Source: Pseudoxanthomonas indica
Lineage (GTDB): Bacteria; Pseudomonadota; Gammaproteobacteria; Xanthomonadales; Xanthomonadaceae
Direction: 5' to 3'
Assembly: GCF_900167565.1 (NCBI RefSeq)
Contig: NZ_FUZV01000001.1
Location: forward strand, 124,001-188,000
DNA: 64,000 bases
Below, one piece after another: positions 21,189-32,368 of the stretch. Made by a program: the position numbers and the translations under genes. The notes under the pieces are model-generated. The model did not search any database. It was not told the origin of the DNA and saw only the letters and a list, made by a program, of their open reading frames with translations. The first letter of the stretch is position 1; each line of letters opens with the position of its first letter.

Positions 21189-22157
21189 TCAGGCTCGCGC
21201 GAAGTCGAAGGCCAGCACGTCGGCGATACGCGGTGTACCCAACATCGCCATCAGCAAGCGGTCCACACCCAAGGCAACGCCGGCACAGTGGGGGAAGCCC
21301 GCCTCCAATGCCGCGAGCAGATGTTCGTCCAACGCCGGTGACGATTCCCCGCGCGATTGCCGGACCTGCGAATCGCGGACGAATCGCTGACGCTGTTCCG
21401 AGCCGTCCGCCAGCTCGTGGTAGCCATTGGCCAGTTCCAGCGGACCCAGGTACAGCTCGAAGCGTTCGGCCACGGGCACATCGTCGTGGCGCAGACGCGC
21501 CAACGCGCACTGGGTGGCGGGATAGTCGTACACCGCCAGCAGTTGATCGTCGGCGAAGCCAGGCTGCAGGCGATGGGTCATCAGCAGGTCGAGCCAGTCA
21601 TCGCGACCCAGACCCTGTGGATCGATCACGATGTCGCCGAGTGCCGCGCGCAGCTGCTCATCGCTGGCGGTGGCCGGGTCCAGCCCAAGCTGCTGGCGAT
21701 ACAGATCGTGATAGCTGATCAGCTGCAGGGTGGCCTGGCAGCCGACCAGTTGCAGCGCCTCCTGCACCAGCGCCGCGGTCTCTTCGATCAGTCGGCGGTG
21801 ATCCCAACCGAGGCGATACCACTCCAGCATGGTGAACTCGGGATTGTGGCGACCGCCGGCTTCGCCATCACGGAACACCCGGCCCAGTTCGTAGCAGTCG
21901 CCAAAGCCGGCGGCGAGCAGACGCTTGAGCGGAAACTCCGGCGAGGTGCGCAGCCAGCGCTGGCGTGGACCGGCATCGACATGGCCACCGAACTGCAGCG
22001 AGAAGGAAGCGATGTTCGGGTCGGTGTTGCCGGCTTGCGAGAGGATCGGGGTTTCGACTTCCAGCACCTCGCGCTGCGCGAAGAACGCGCGGATGGTCGC
22101 GTTCAGTCGCGCGCGCAGGCGCAGGGCTTCAAAGCGGGCGGAAGGTTGCCAATTCAT
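21189..22157 (-). CDS. epmA: elongation factor P lysine ligase EpmA
   Basis: Class II lysyl-tRNA-synthetase paralogue that attaches beta-lysine to a conserved lysine of elongation factor P. At 322 residues it has only the catalytic core and lacks the N-terminal anticodon-binding domain of LysS, which separates it from true lysyl-tRNA synthetases. Motif 2 reads RVFRDGEAGGRHNPEFTMLEWYR, and motif 3 is in GVALGVDRLLMAMLG. The start is the ATG at 22157. The partner genes epmB and efp are not in the window. A GTAG-type REP pair separates it from ligA upstream. Confidence 0.94.
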   Translation of the reverse strand: MNWQPSARFEALRLRARLNATIRAFFAQREVLEVETPILSQAGNTDPNIASFSLQFGGHVDAGPRQRWLRTSPEFPLKRLLAAGFGDCYELGRVFRDGEAGGRHNPEFTMLEWYRLGWDHRRLIEETAALVQEALQLVGCQATLQLISYHDLYRQQLGLDPATASDEQLRAALGDIVIDPQGLGRDDWLDLLMTHRLQPGFADDQLLAVYDYPATQCALARLRHDDVPVAERFELYLGPLELANGYHELADGSEQRQRFVRDSQVRQSRGESSPALDEHLLAALEAGFPHCAGVALGVDRLLMAMLGTPRIADVLAFDFARA

Positions 22158-22186
22158 ACCGTCATTTCCAAAGGTCTGGCCCTTTT

Positions 22187-22242
22187 GTAGGAGCGACTTC
22201 AGTCGCGACCGCTGAAGCGGTCGGGGCTAAAGCCCCTCCTAC
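22187..22242. repeat. GTAG-type REP inverted pair between ligA and epmA
   Basis: Two hairpins face each other: GTAGGAGCGACTTCAGTCGC from 22187 and the inverted GGGGCTAAAGCCCCTCCTAC ending at 22242. The outer ends are GTAG and CTAC. It fills the gap between the ligA stop and the epmA start and is related to the repeats at 5430-5494 and 37670-37693. Confidence 0.87.
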
Positions 22243-22248
22243 AGGGCT

Positions 22249-24606
<2,358 letters not shown>

Positions 24607-24635
24607 CTACGGCCAGCCACCGTCAGGAAGTGTAT

Positions 24636-25040
24636 CTACGGCATGCCGGCCCCGACCGTCTGGCGCACCGGGATACCCTGCAGGTCCACGCCTTCGAGGC
24701 AGAACACGTTGATGCCGAGGTGGTCCGGTGTCACCCGCTTGCGGTGGAACGGATAGATGCCGCAGGTCTTGCAGAAGTAGTGGCGCGCGGTATGCGTATG
24801 GAACTGGTATTCGCTGAGCGCTGACGGATCCGTCAACAGGCGGAAGTGGCTCTCATGGACCTTGACCATTAGCGCATTCTTCCGGCGACAGATCGAACAG
24901 TCGCAGGTGGTCAGCTCGGGAAAATCGGTGCTGATCTCGAAACGCACGGCGCCGCAATGGCAGGCGCCCTGGTAGATCTGCAAGGGCCGGCTGCCGACGG
25001 TTGCCGGCGCTTGCGATGGCGCGTGCGCCGGTCCGGTCAC
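24636..25040 (-). CDS. GFA/CENP-V family zinc protein
   Basis: A small zinc-binding protein (134 residues) of the glutathione-dependent formaldehyde-activating enzyme (GFA)/CENP-V fold. The metal ligands are visible: CHC at Cys27 and Cys29, CDCSIC at Cys46, Cys48 and Cys51, and CKTC at Cys90 and Cys93. The family name comes from a proposed reaction of glutathione with formaldehyde, but for most members the role is unproven. The start is the GTG at 25040, which overlaps the zipA stop in a four-base GTGA, so the two are translationally coupled. Confidence 0.87.
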   Translation of the reverse strand: MTGPAHAPSQAPATVGSRPLQIYQGACHCGAVRFEISTDFPELTTCDCSICRRKNALMVKVHESHFRLLTDPSALSEYQFHTHTARHYFCKTCGIYPFHRKRVTPDHLGINVFCLEGVDLQGIPVRQTVGAGMP

Positions 25041-25765
25041 CAGCGTGGCGATTTGGTCAACGGCGGTGCTTCGTGCTGGCGGTCGTAGCCGCGCAGCTCT
25101 TCGCGGATGTGCTGGATGCGTTGCCGACCCAGGGTGTTGCGGCTGTCATCCAGCACCACGCCATTGAGCAGTTCGGCCATGCGCTCGACATTGGGCAGCA
25201 GCTTTTCCCAAGCTTCGAGCGCGCTGATCGGCGCCGGCAGGGTCAGGAAGAACGCGATGGCCGGGGTCTGCAGTTCGCGGATGTTGGCCATGTCGAAGCT
25301 GCCCGGCTGCATGATGTTGGCCATGCTGAAAATCGGGCCGCGCTCGGGGTGGCCTTCAATCAGCCGGTGGAAGACATTCATGTGGCCAAAGGTCAGCCCG
25401 GTCTTTTCCGCGGCCACCACCACGTCTTCGCCACGCAGCACCTGGCCGGCCTTGGCGGCGACGTACAGCGAGACGATGCGGTCGAAATCCTGGTTGGCGC
25501 GCCGACCCAGCGGATTGTCCGCGCCGGTGCCGCCGCCCAGGCCCAGTTCGGCCTGGCTGACCGCCTCGCCGGAGTAGTCGCGGTCGGTCTCGTAGGCCGC
25601 CTCGTCGTTGGCCAGGCTGGGCTCGACCCGCGCGTTGTCACGCTCGGTCGGCTCCAGCCGGCGACCCTGGCTGGCTTTCTTGGGGCGACCGAAAAAGATG
25701 ATCGCTGCGATGAGGATGGCGCCGGCAATCAGGATGCCGATTCGAAGCATTGCCATGTCGGACAC
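25037..25765 (-). CDS. zipA: cell division protein ZipA
   Basis: Inner-membrane division protein that tethers FtsZ rings. It has 242 residues from the GTG at 25765, chosen over the longer frame to 25849 because GGAG stands 8 bases before it and the product then begins just ahead of the membrane anchor (MLRIGILIAGAILIAAIIFF). A charged linker (about 30 to 100) follows, then the C-terminal FtsZ-binding domain (about 110 to 230). The linker is short compared with E. coli ZipA (328 residues). It follows smc, whose stop is 94 bases upstream, and precedes the GFA gene and ligA, a typical gammaproteobacterial smc-zipA-ligA order. Confidence 0.92.
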   Translation of the reverse strand: MSDMAMLRIGILIAGAILIAAIIFFGRPKKASQGRRLEPTERDNARVEPSLANDEAAYETDRDYSGEAVSQAELGLGGGTGADNPLGRRANQDFDRIVSLYVAAKAGQVLRGEDVVVAAEKTGLTFGHMNVFHRLIEGHPERGPIFSMANIMQPGSFDMANIRELQTPAIAFFLTLPAPISALEAWEKLLPNVERMAELLNGVVLDDSRNTLGRQRIQHIREELRGYDRQHEAPPLTKSPRW

Positions 25766-25859
25766 GTTGGTTTCTCCGGCAAGGTATTGGGACAAGCGTA
25801 CAACCTGGACCGAGTCCGACGCGAGTGCGGCGGGCCCGGGCCGATCCAACGCATGGGTA

Positions 25860-28800
25860 TCAGGCGGCGCCGGCCAGGCGCGCGGCCTCCTCCAGATCCA
25901 CCGACACCAGGCGGCTGACGCCCGGCTCGCGCATGGTCACGCCACTGAGCTGGTAGGCAGCTTCCATGGTCGCCTTGTTGTGGCTGACGAACAGGAACTG
26001 CACCTTCTCGCTCATTTCCTTGACCATCGCGGTGAAGCGACCCACGTTGGCCTCGTCCAGCGGCGCGTCCACTTCGTCCAGCAGGCAGAACGGCGCGGGA
26101 TTGAGCTGGAAGATCGCGAACACCAGCGCCACCGCGGTCATCGCCTTCTCGCCGCCGGACAGCAGCGAGATGTTGGAAACGCGCTTGCCGGGCGGGCGCG
26201 CCATGATCGCCACGCCGGTATCGAGCAGGTCTTCGCCGGTCAGTTCCAGGTAGGCATGACCACCGCCGAACAGGCGCGGATACAGGCTCTGCACGCCGGC
26301 GTTGACGCGGTCGAAGGTGTCCTTGAAGCGGCCGCGGGTCTCGCGGTCGATCTTGCGGATCGCCTCTTCCAGCGTTTCCAGCGCGGTGGTCAGGTCGGTG
26401 TTCTGCGCATCCAGGTACTCCGAGCGCTGCGCCGCCTCGCCGTATTCGTGGATGGCGGCCAGGTTGACCGGTTCCAGCCGGCGCATGCGGCCGTCGATCT
26501 GCGAGACCGCCTGCTCCCACTCGCGCGCATCGGCCACTTCCGGCAGCGTATTGATCACGTCTTCCATCACGAAGCCGGCCTTGACCACCGCTTCGGACAG
26601 CTGCTCGCCCTTCAGCGCGAAGGCCTGCTGGTCCAGCTTGCGCTGGGAGATGCGCTCGCGCTGGACCAGAGCCTGCTCGTCACGCTGGTGGCGGGTCTGC
26701 TCGTAGCTGCGCAGTTCGTTGTCGATGCCTTCCAGCGCAGCGCGCGCTTCGGCCAGGCGGCGATCGGCGTTGACGCGTTCTTCCAGGGCGGCCTGGCGCT
26801 GTGCGTCCAGTTCCTGCACCGGCGAATCGCCTTCGCTCAGTTGCAGGGTCAGTTCTTCCAGGCGGGTATCGAGCTGGCCACGCTGGCCGCTCATGCGATC
26901 CAGCGCCTGGCTCAGCGCGACGATCTGGGTGCGCTGCGATTCCAGCGTCAGCATCAGCGCATGGGTGGCGTCGCGCGAGGCACGCGCGGCTTCGCGCGCC
27001 AGGTCGCGCGTCTCCACGAAGCGGCGACGTTCGGCTTCCAGCGCCTGGCGTTCTGATTCCAGATCACCCATCGAGGTGACCGCGTCTTCCAGGCGGGCGC
27101 GGGCTTCGCGGGCCTGCTCGCGGCTGCCGTCCAGCGCTTCGACCAGCTGGGCGATGTCCAGATCGATCTTCTCGATGCGCTGCCGGGTCGATTCCACCCG
27201 GCCCTGCTGGCTCTGCAGCTGGCCAGCCAGTTCGGAGACACTGCGGTGCGCCATGTACAGCGCGCGCTGGGCGTCTTCGCGCTGCTGCTCGGCGGCCAGC
27301 AGTTGATCACGCAGGCTGGCCAGGCGGTGTTCCAGCTCGGCTTCGCGCTGCTGCAGGGTTTCGATTTCCGCGCGCAGGCTCTGGATTTCGCGCTCGCGCA
27401 GCAGGGCGCCCTGCTTGGCTGCGCCGGAGCGCAGCACGCGCACCCAGCCCGCGCCCAGGCGCTCGCCGGTGCGGGTAATCACCGAATCGCCCTCGCCCAG
27501 CTGCGCCTGCAAACGGCGCGCTTCGGCCAGGTCCTCGGCCACGTGCAGCCGCGCCAGCAGGCGGCGCACCGCGACCGGGCCTTCGACCTTGGCGGCCAGC
27601 GAAGTGGGCGCCACGTTCAACGCTTCCTGGCTGTCCGACACCAGCGCGATGCGGCCGTCGCCGAGTTCGCCGAGCGCATCGACCAGTGCTTCCGGGGCGT
27701 CCACCAGCACACCTTCAATCAACTGGCCCAGCGCGCTTTCCACCGCGTTTTCCCAGCCGGCTTCCACCCGCAGGCGTTCGCCCACGCGGGTGGCCGAATC
27801 CAGCCCGCGCGCCTTCAACCAGCTCATGGCCGCGCCCTGCTCCTGGCCGAGGGCGGCGTGCTGCAGGGTCTCCAGCGAGGACAGACGGCCGCGGGCTTCC
27901 TGCGCGCGCTTCCGCACTTCGGACAGTTCACCCTGGCTGGCGCGCTGCTGTTCCTGCACGCCGGCCGCCGATTCCTTGCGCGCCTCGACCTGCTCGCTCA
28001 GCGTGTCCAGCGATTCTTTCTGGGTGTCGTGCTGCAGTTGCAGGTTCTCGAAGGCCTCGGCCAGCGCATCCAGATCCAAGCCACCGCGCTCGTTCACCAG
28101 GCTCTCGCGACGGCGATCCGATTCCAGCGCCTGCCGGTCCAGATAGTCCACGCGGGTGCGCTCGACTTCGCCGGCGCGCGCGGCTTCGGCGGACTGGCGC
28201 GAATGGGTTTCCCAGCGCTGCTGCCAGTCAGCCAGCTTGGCTTCGGCCTCCTGCAGGCTTTCCTGCTTGAAGATGTCCTCTTCCTTCAACTGCTCCAGCC
28301 GCGGCTCGGCCTCGTTGACGCTTTCGCGCAGCACGTTCAGGCGGGTTTCGTCGCCGCTGATGTGCAGGCCCAGTTCCTGCAGCGCGCTGTTGGCTTCATC
28401 GCGCGCCTTCTTCAGGCGCTCACCCAGTTCGCGCTGATGCTGCATCTGCTGCTCCAGCCGCGCCAGGGTACTGCCGACCTGGTAGACCTCGGCCTGCGCC
28501 TTGTTCAAGGCTTCGGCCGATTCCTCGCGGCGTACGCGATCGGTTTCGATGTTGCGCTCGGCTTCGCGCTGCTCGGCAATCAGTTGCTGCAGGCGGGTTT
28601 CTTCCTGCGCCAGCTTCTCGCGCAGGCCCTGCAGCTGCACGTCCAGGGTGCGGAATTCCAGTGCCTTCCACTCGGCATCCTTGATTCGGCGCTCTTCCTG
28701 CAAGGCCTGGTATTGCTCGGCCTGCTTGGCCTGGCGCTTGAGGTGCTCGAGCTGCTTGCCGATTTCCTCGCGCAGATCGGTCAGGCGATCCAGGTTTTCG

Positions 28801-29363
28801 CGGGTGTGGCGGATGCGGGTTTCGGTTTCCTTGCGGCGTTCCTTGTACTTGGAGATGCCGGCGGCTTCCTCCAGGAAGATGCGCAGGTCTTCCGGGCGCG
28901 CTTCGATGATCTGGCTGATCATGCCCTGCTCGATGATCGAGTAGCTGCGCGGGCCCAGGCCGGTGCCGAGGAACAGATCGGTGATGTCGCGGCGACGGCA
29001 CTTGGTGCCGTTGAGGTAGTAGTTGCTCTGGCCGTCGCGGCTGACTTGGCGCTTGACCGAGATCTCGTTGAAGGCCGCGAATTCGCCGGCGATGGTGTGA
29101 TCGCTGTTGTCGAAGATCAGCTCGACCTGGGCCATCGACACCGGCTTGCGCACCGAACTGCCGGAAAAGATCACGTCAGTCAGCGAGTCGCCGCGCAGGC
29201 GGCTGGCCGAGCTCTCGCCCATCACCCAGCGCACCGCATCGATGATGTTGGACTTGCCACAGCCATTGGGACCGACGATGCCGGTCATGTTGGTGGGCAG
29301 GTGCAGCGTGGTGGGATCGACGAAGGACTTGAAACCGGACAGCTTGATGGTCGAAAGGCGCAT
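25860..29363 (-). CDS. smc: chromosome segregation protein SMC
   Basis: The ATPase of the bacterial condensin, which with ScpA and ScpB organises and segregates the chromosome. It has 1167 residues with the usual five parts: an N-terminal ATPase half with Walker A GPNGCGKSN (residues 31 to 39), a first coiled coil, a hinge near residues 510 to 660, a second coiled coil, and a C-terminal half with signature LSGGEKAMTAVAL, then Walker B and the D-loop (PFCLLDEVDAPLDEAN). The coiled coils explain its very high Glu/Gln/Arg content. zipA follows. scpA and scpB are about 23 kb away at 52.7 to 54.6 kb. Confidence 0.97.
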   Translation of the reverse strand: MRLSTIKLSGFKSFVDPTTLHLPTNMTGIVGPNGCGKSNIIDAVRWVMGESSASRLRGDSLTDVIFSGSSVRKPVSMAQVELIFDNSDHTIAGEFAAFNEISVKRQVSRDGQSNYYLNGTKCRRRDITDLFLGTGLGPRSYSIIEQGMISQIIEARPEDLRIFLEEAAGISKYKERRKETETRIRHTRENLDRLTDLREEIGKQLEHLKRQAKQAEQYQALQEERRIKDAEWKALEFRTLDVQLQGLREKLAQEETRLQQLIAEQREAERNIETDRVRREESAEALNKAQAEVYQVGSTLARLEQQMQHQRELGERLKKARDEANSALQELGLHISGDETRLNVLRESVNEAEPRLEQLKEEDIFKQESLQEAEAKLADWQQRWETHSRQSAEAARAGEVERTRVDYLDRQALESDRRRESLVNERGGLDLDALAEAFENLQLQHDTQKESLDTLSEQVEARKESAAGVQEQQRASQGELSEVRKRAQEARGRLSSLETLQHAALGQEQGAAMSWLKARGLDSATRVGERLRVEAGWENAVESALGQLIEGVLVDAPEALVDALGELGDGRIALVSDSQEALNVAPTSLAAKVEGPVAVRRLLARLHVAEDLAEARRLQAQLGEGDSVITRTGERLGAGWVRVLRSGAAKQGALLREREIQSLRAEIETLQQREAELEHRLASLRDQLLAAEQQREDAQRALYMAHRSVSELAGQLQSQQGRVESTRQRIEKIDLDIAQLVEALDGSREQAREARARLEDAVTSMGDLESERQALEAERRRFVETRDLAREAARASRDATHALMLTLESQRTQIVALSQALDRMSGQRGQLDTRLEELTLQLSEGDSPVQELDAQRQAALEERVNADRRLAEARAALEGIDNELRSYEQTRHQRDEQALVQRERISQRKLDQQAFALKGEQLSEAVVKAGFVMEDVINTLPEVADAREWEQAVSQIDGRMRRLEPVNLAAIHEYGEAAQRSEYLDAQNTDLTTALETLEEAIRKIDRETRGRFKDTFDRVNAGVQSLYPRLFGGGHAYLELTGEDLLDTGVAIMARPPGKRVSNISLLSGGEKAMTAVALVFAIFQLNPAPFCLLDEVDAPLDEANVGRFTAMVKEMSEKVQFLFVSHNKATMEAAYQLSGVTMREPGVSRLVSVDLEEAARLAGAA

Positions 29364-29765
29364 GCGGCGAAGGTCTTCCTGGCGGCGCGGCCGTGGTCAC
29401 GGCTCGCTGCCTGCGTTGAAATAGGTTGAGGTTTGAGTGCCAACCCACTGATTATGCTGGCAATCATGAACGGCTTTCGCCGCATCGCGACCGCTGAGTA
29501 TAACGGGGATTGTGAGGCGGAGGCGGGGCTGGTTCCCCGGCACCGGGAGTCGCGGTCGCTGCCGGCTTCTGCCCCCTTCCCCTGCTTGCGGGGGAAGGCT
29601 GGGATGGGGGCAAGGTGGGGCCGACCAAGCTTCCCGCGAGCGTCTCGCCCCCACCCCCACCCTCCCCCGCAAGCGGGAGAAGGAGCAAAGCGAAGCAAGG
29701 GGGCATTCTTGGCCCTGTTAGGATGTCGGGCCCGCTACGCGGGCACTCCCTTCCTCCATCGGACA
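29364..29765. other. divergent intergenic region, smc / aminotransferase
   Basis: 402 bases between divergent smc and the aminotransferase. No credible gene was found. The right half holds the paired inverted-repeat element at 29571-29690; the left half presumably holds the smc promoter. Confidence 0.6.
29571..29690. repeat. paired intergenic inverted-repeat element
   Basis: Two facing copies. The first pairs CCTTCCCC with GGGGAAGG and ends GCTGGGATGGGGG. The second begins CGCCCCCACCCCCACC and pairs CTCCCGC-like arms around AA (near 29662-29682). The two halves are inverted relative to each other, as in the sucB-lpd element at 3257-3356. Confidence 0.7.
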
Positions 29766-30977
29766 ATGACTGCCGTGTCTCTTTTTGCATCCGTCGAACT
29801 GGTTCCGGGCGATCCCATCCTGGGCTTGACCGAGGCTTACAACGCCGATTCCCGCCCTGACAAGGTCAACCTGGGCGTGGGTATCTATTACGACGAACAG
29901 GGCCGAATTCCCCTGCTCGACTGCGTGCGCGAAGTCGAACAGAAACTGGCGGCCGATGCGAAACCCCGCGGTTACCTGCCGATCGACGGCCTGGCCGCCT
30001 ACAACCTGGCCACCCAGAAGCTGCTGTTCGGCACCCATTCGCCGCTGCTCGAGGCCGGCCGCGTGGCCACCTCGCAGACCGTGGGCGGCAGCGGCGCCCT
30101 GCGCATTGGCGCCGACTTCCTCAAGCGCGCCCTGCCCAACGCCAAGATCGCGATCAGCAACCCGAGCTGGGAAAACCACCGCGTGGTGTTCGGCACCGCC
30201 GGCTTCGAGGTCATCGACTACCGCTATTACGACAACGACAGCCACGGCCTGGATTTCGCCGGCATGCTGGCCGACCTGGGCGCGCTGGAACCGGGCACCG
30301 TGGTGCTGCTGCATGCGTGCTGCCACAACCCCACCGGCGCCGACCTGAGCCTGGAGCAGTGGCAGCAGGTGGTCGCGCTGGTCAAGGATCGCGGCCTGCT
30401 GCCGTTCGTCGATATCGCCTACCAGGGCTTTGATGTCGGCACCGAAGCCGACGCCACCGCCATCCGCCTGTTCGGCGAATCCGGCATCCCCGCGTTCGTG
30501 GTCGCCAGTTCGTATTCCAAGTCGTTCTCGCTGTACGGCGAGCGCGTCGGCGCGCTGTCGATCGTCGCCGCGGATCGCGAGGAAGCCAAGCGCGTGCAGT
30601 CGCAGATCAAGCGCACCATCCGTTCCAACTACTCCAGCCCGTCCACCCATGGCGGCGCGCTGGTGGCCGGCGTGCTGGGCAGCGACGAGTTGCGTGCGCG
30701 CTGGGAGCAGGAACTGGGCGGCATGCGCGAGCGCATCCACGCCCTGCGTGCGGGCCTGGTGAGCAAGCTGGCCGAGCTGGGTGCGCCGGAATTCGGCTTC
30801 ATCCAGCAGCAGGCGGGCATGTTCTCGTATTCCGGCCTGAGCAAGGCGCAGGTGGATCGCCTGCGCGACGAGTTCGGCATCTATGCCGTGGGCACCGGTC
30901 GCATCTGCGTGGCGGCGTTGAGCCAGCAGAGCCTGCCGAAGGTGGCTGCAGCGGTGTACGCGGTGAGCCGCGGCTGA
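29766..30977 (+). CDS. tyrB: aromatic amino acid aminotransferase (TyrB/AspC family)
   Basis: Pyridoxal-phosphate enzyme of fold type I, subgroup of aspartate and aromatic aminotransferases. It moves amino groups between aromatic amino acids or aspartate and 2-oxoglutarate. It has 403 residues from the ATG at 29766. The frame stays open upstream to 29433, but that part runs through a repeat element and has no homology. The PLP lysine is Lys252 in SYSKSFSLYGERVGAL; HACCHNPTGADLS and the substrate Arg region near the C-terminus (GRICVAALS) are typical. Aromatic versus aspartate preference cannot be settled by eye. A terminator follows. Confidence 0.9.
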   Translation: MTAVSLFASVELVPGDPILGLTEAYNADSRPDKVNLGVGIYYDEQGRIPLLDCVREVEQKLAADAKPRGYLPIDGLAAYNLATQKLLFGTHSPLLEAGRVATSQTVGGSGALRIGADFLKRALPNAKIAISNPSWENHRVVFGTAGFEVIDYRYYDNDSHGLDFAGMLADLGALEPGTVVLLHACCHNPTGADLSLEQWQQVVALVKDRGLLPFVDIAYQGFDVGTEADATAIRLFGESGIPAFVVASSYSKSFSLYGERVGALSIVAADREEAKRVQSQIKRTIRSNYSSPSTHGGALVAGVLGSDELRARWEQELGGMRERIHALRAGLVSKLAELGAPEFGFIQQQAGMFSYSGLSKAQVDRLRDEFGIYAVGTGRICVAALSQQSLPKVAAAVYAVSRG

Positions 30978-31005
30978 TTCGCTGCGGTCGTTGATGCAAG
31001 GAAAG

Positions 31006-31030
31006 AAGGGAGGCGACGGCCTCCCTTTTT
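31006..31030 (+). terminator. terminator between convergent tyrB and malK-like genes
   Basis: Stem AAGGGAGGC (31006-31014) with GCCTCCCTT (31019-31027), loop GACG, then Ts. On the minus strand it is also followed by a T-rich stretch, so it may stop both transcripts. Confidence 0.9.
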
Positions 31031-31105
31031 CTTTGCGCAGTCGGGGGAGACCTGGGCCGCCTGTTTCTTCGCGGATGGGGTTCTGTTGCAGGAGGGGCTT
31101 CAGCA

Positions 31106-32185
31106 CTACAGGCGCCGGCCAGACTCCGCATCAAACAAATGCAGATGCGCGCCATCGATCGCCATGCGCAGCTGCTCGCCCGCGCGCGGCATCGCGTTTG
31201 GCGCCACGCGCGCCACCAGCGCCTGGGTGCCGTAGGCCAGATTGAGGAAAACCTCGTTGCCCACCGGCTCCACGCCTTCGACCAGCACATCGAAGCCAGC
31301 CCCGCCCTCGCCCGCCGGCTGCAGGTGCTCGGGGCGGAAGCCCAGGGCGATCCGCTCCCCCAGCACCCGCTCCAGCGCCGGGGTCACGGGCAGCGGCAAC
31401 AGGCCGCCGTCGTCCAGCACCAGCATCAGGGCATCCGCACGGGCCACGCGTCCGTACGCCACGTTCATCGCCGGGCTGCCGAGGAAGCCGGCCACGAACA
31501 GATTGGCCGGCCGCTGGTACAGGTTCATCGGCGTATCGATCTGCTGCACCTGGCCTTCGTTGAGCACCACGATGCGCTGGCCCAGGGTCATCGCTTCGAC
31601 TTGATCATGGGTCACGTACACCATGGTTGCGCGCAGTTGCCGATGCAGGCGGGCAATCTCGGTGCGCATCGAATGGCGCAGCTTGGCGTCCAGGTTGGAC
31701 AGCGGTTCGTCCAGCAGGAACACGGCCGGATCGCGCACCAGCGCCCGACCCAGCGCCACCCGCTGGCGCTGGCCACCGGACATCTCGCGCGGCAGCTTGT
31801 CCAGCATCGCTTCCAGCCCCAGCGTCTGCGCTGCTTCGCGCACGCGGGTTTCGATCACCGCCTTGGCATGGCCGCGCAACTTCAGGCCGAAGGCGAGGTT
31901 TTCGGCCACGGTCATGTGCGGATACAGCGCGTAGTTCTGGAACACCATCGCGATGTCGCGATCCTTGGGCGCGGTGTCGTTGACCACGTGATCACCGATG
32001 GACAGCGTGCCGTCGGAGATTTCCTCCAGTCCGGCAATCATCCGCAGCAAGGTCGACTTGCCGCAGCCCGACGGCCCCACCAGCACCATCAGTTCACCAT
32101 TGGCGATCTCGAAGCTCGCGCCATGCACGGCGACCTGGCCGTTGCCATAGACCTTGCGGACGTTGTCCAGCCTGACGCTTGCCAT
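31106..32185 (-). CDS. CUT1-type sugar ABC transporter ATPase (MalK/UgpC-like)
   Basis: Cytoplasmic ATPase of a carbohydrate importer (359 residues). It has Walker A GPSGCGKST, the Q-loop FQNYALYPH, the signature MSGGQRQRVALGRAL, Walker B VFLLDEPLSNLDA and the H-loop VTHDQVEAMTLGQ, then a C-terminal regulatory TOBE/OB region as in MalK. The ATG at 32185 gives the family start MASVRLDNVRKVYG; the frame upstream is not conserved. Permeases and binding protein are encoded 7 to 10 kb away (38489-41621) without their own ATPase, so this is the likely energiser. It is divergent from the GH1 gene, with a LacI-type operator in the shared promoter region. Confidence 0.93.
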   Translation of the reverse strand: MASVRLDNVRKVYGNGQVAVHGASFEIANGELMVLVGPSGCGKSTLLRMIAGLEEISDGTLSIGDHVVNDTAPKDRDIAMVFQNYALYPHMTVAENLAFGLKLRGHAKAVIETRVREAAQTLGLEAMLDKLPREMSGGQRQRVALGRALVRDPAVFLLDEPLSNLDAKLRHSMRTEIARLHRQLRATMVYVTHDQVEAMTLGQRIVVLNEGQVQQIDTPMNLYQRPANLFVAGFLGSPAMNVAYGRVARADALMLVLDDGGLLPLPVTPALERVLGERIALGFRPEHLQPAGEGGAGFDVLVEGVEPVGNEVFLNLAYGTQALVARVAPNAMPRAGEQLRMAIDGAHLHLFDAESGRRL

Positions 32186-32314
32186 TCCATCTCCGGGGCG
32201 GCCACGGCCGCCGTCAACTGGGTGCTGCCCCGGGCCCCTCCCGTTGCAGTGCGATGTCCTGACGGACACAGGCTGGAGTGTGCTGCATGACGTCCAGACT
32301 TGGGTTATTCTGCC

Positions 32315-32330
32315 ATGTAACCGTTTTCAT
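32315..32330. promoter_or_regulatory. LacI-type operator A (GH1 / ATPase divergent promoter)
   Basis: ATGTAACCGTTTTCAT, a near palindrome centred on CG. It lies 39 bases before the GH1 start and 130 bases before the divergent ATPase start. It matches the sites at 43274, 48044, 49155 and 51660. Confidence 0.8.
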
Positions 32331-32368
32331 ACAACACTTGGACCAACTTACGACACGCCGGAGGGGCC

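Noticed and set aside
29433..29765. Longer start of the aminotransferase
   Set aside because: The extension translates an inverted-repeat element and is not family-like.
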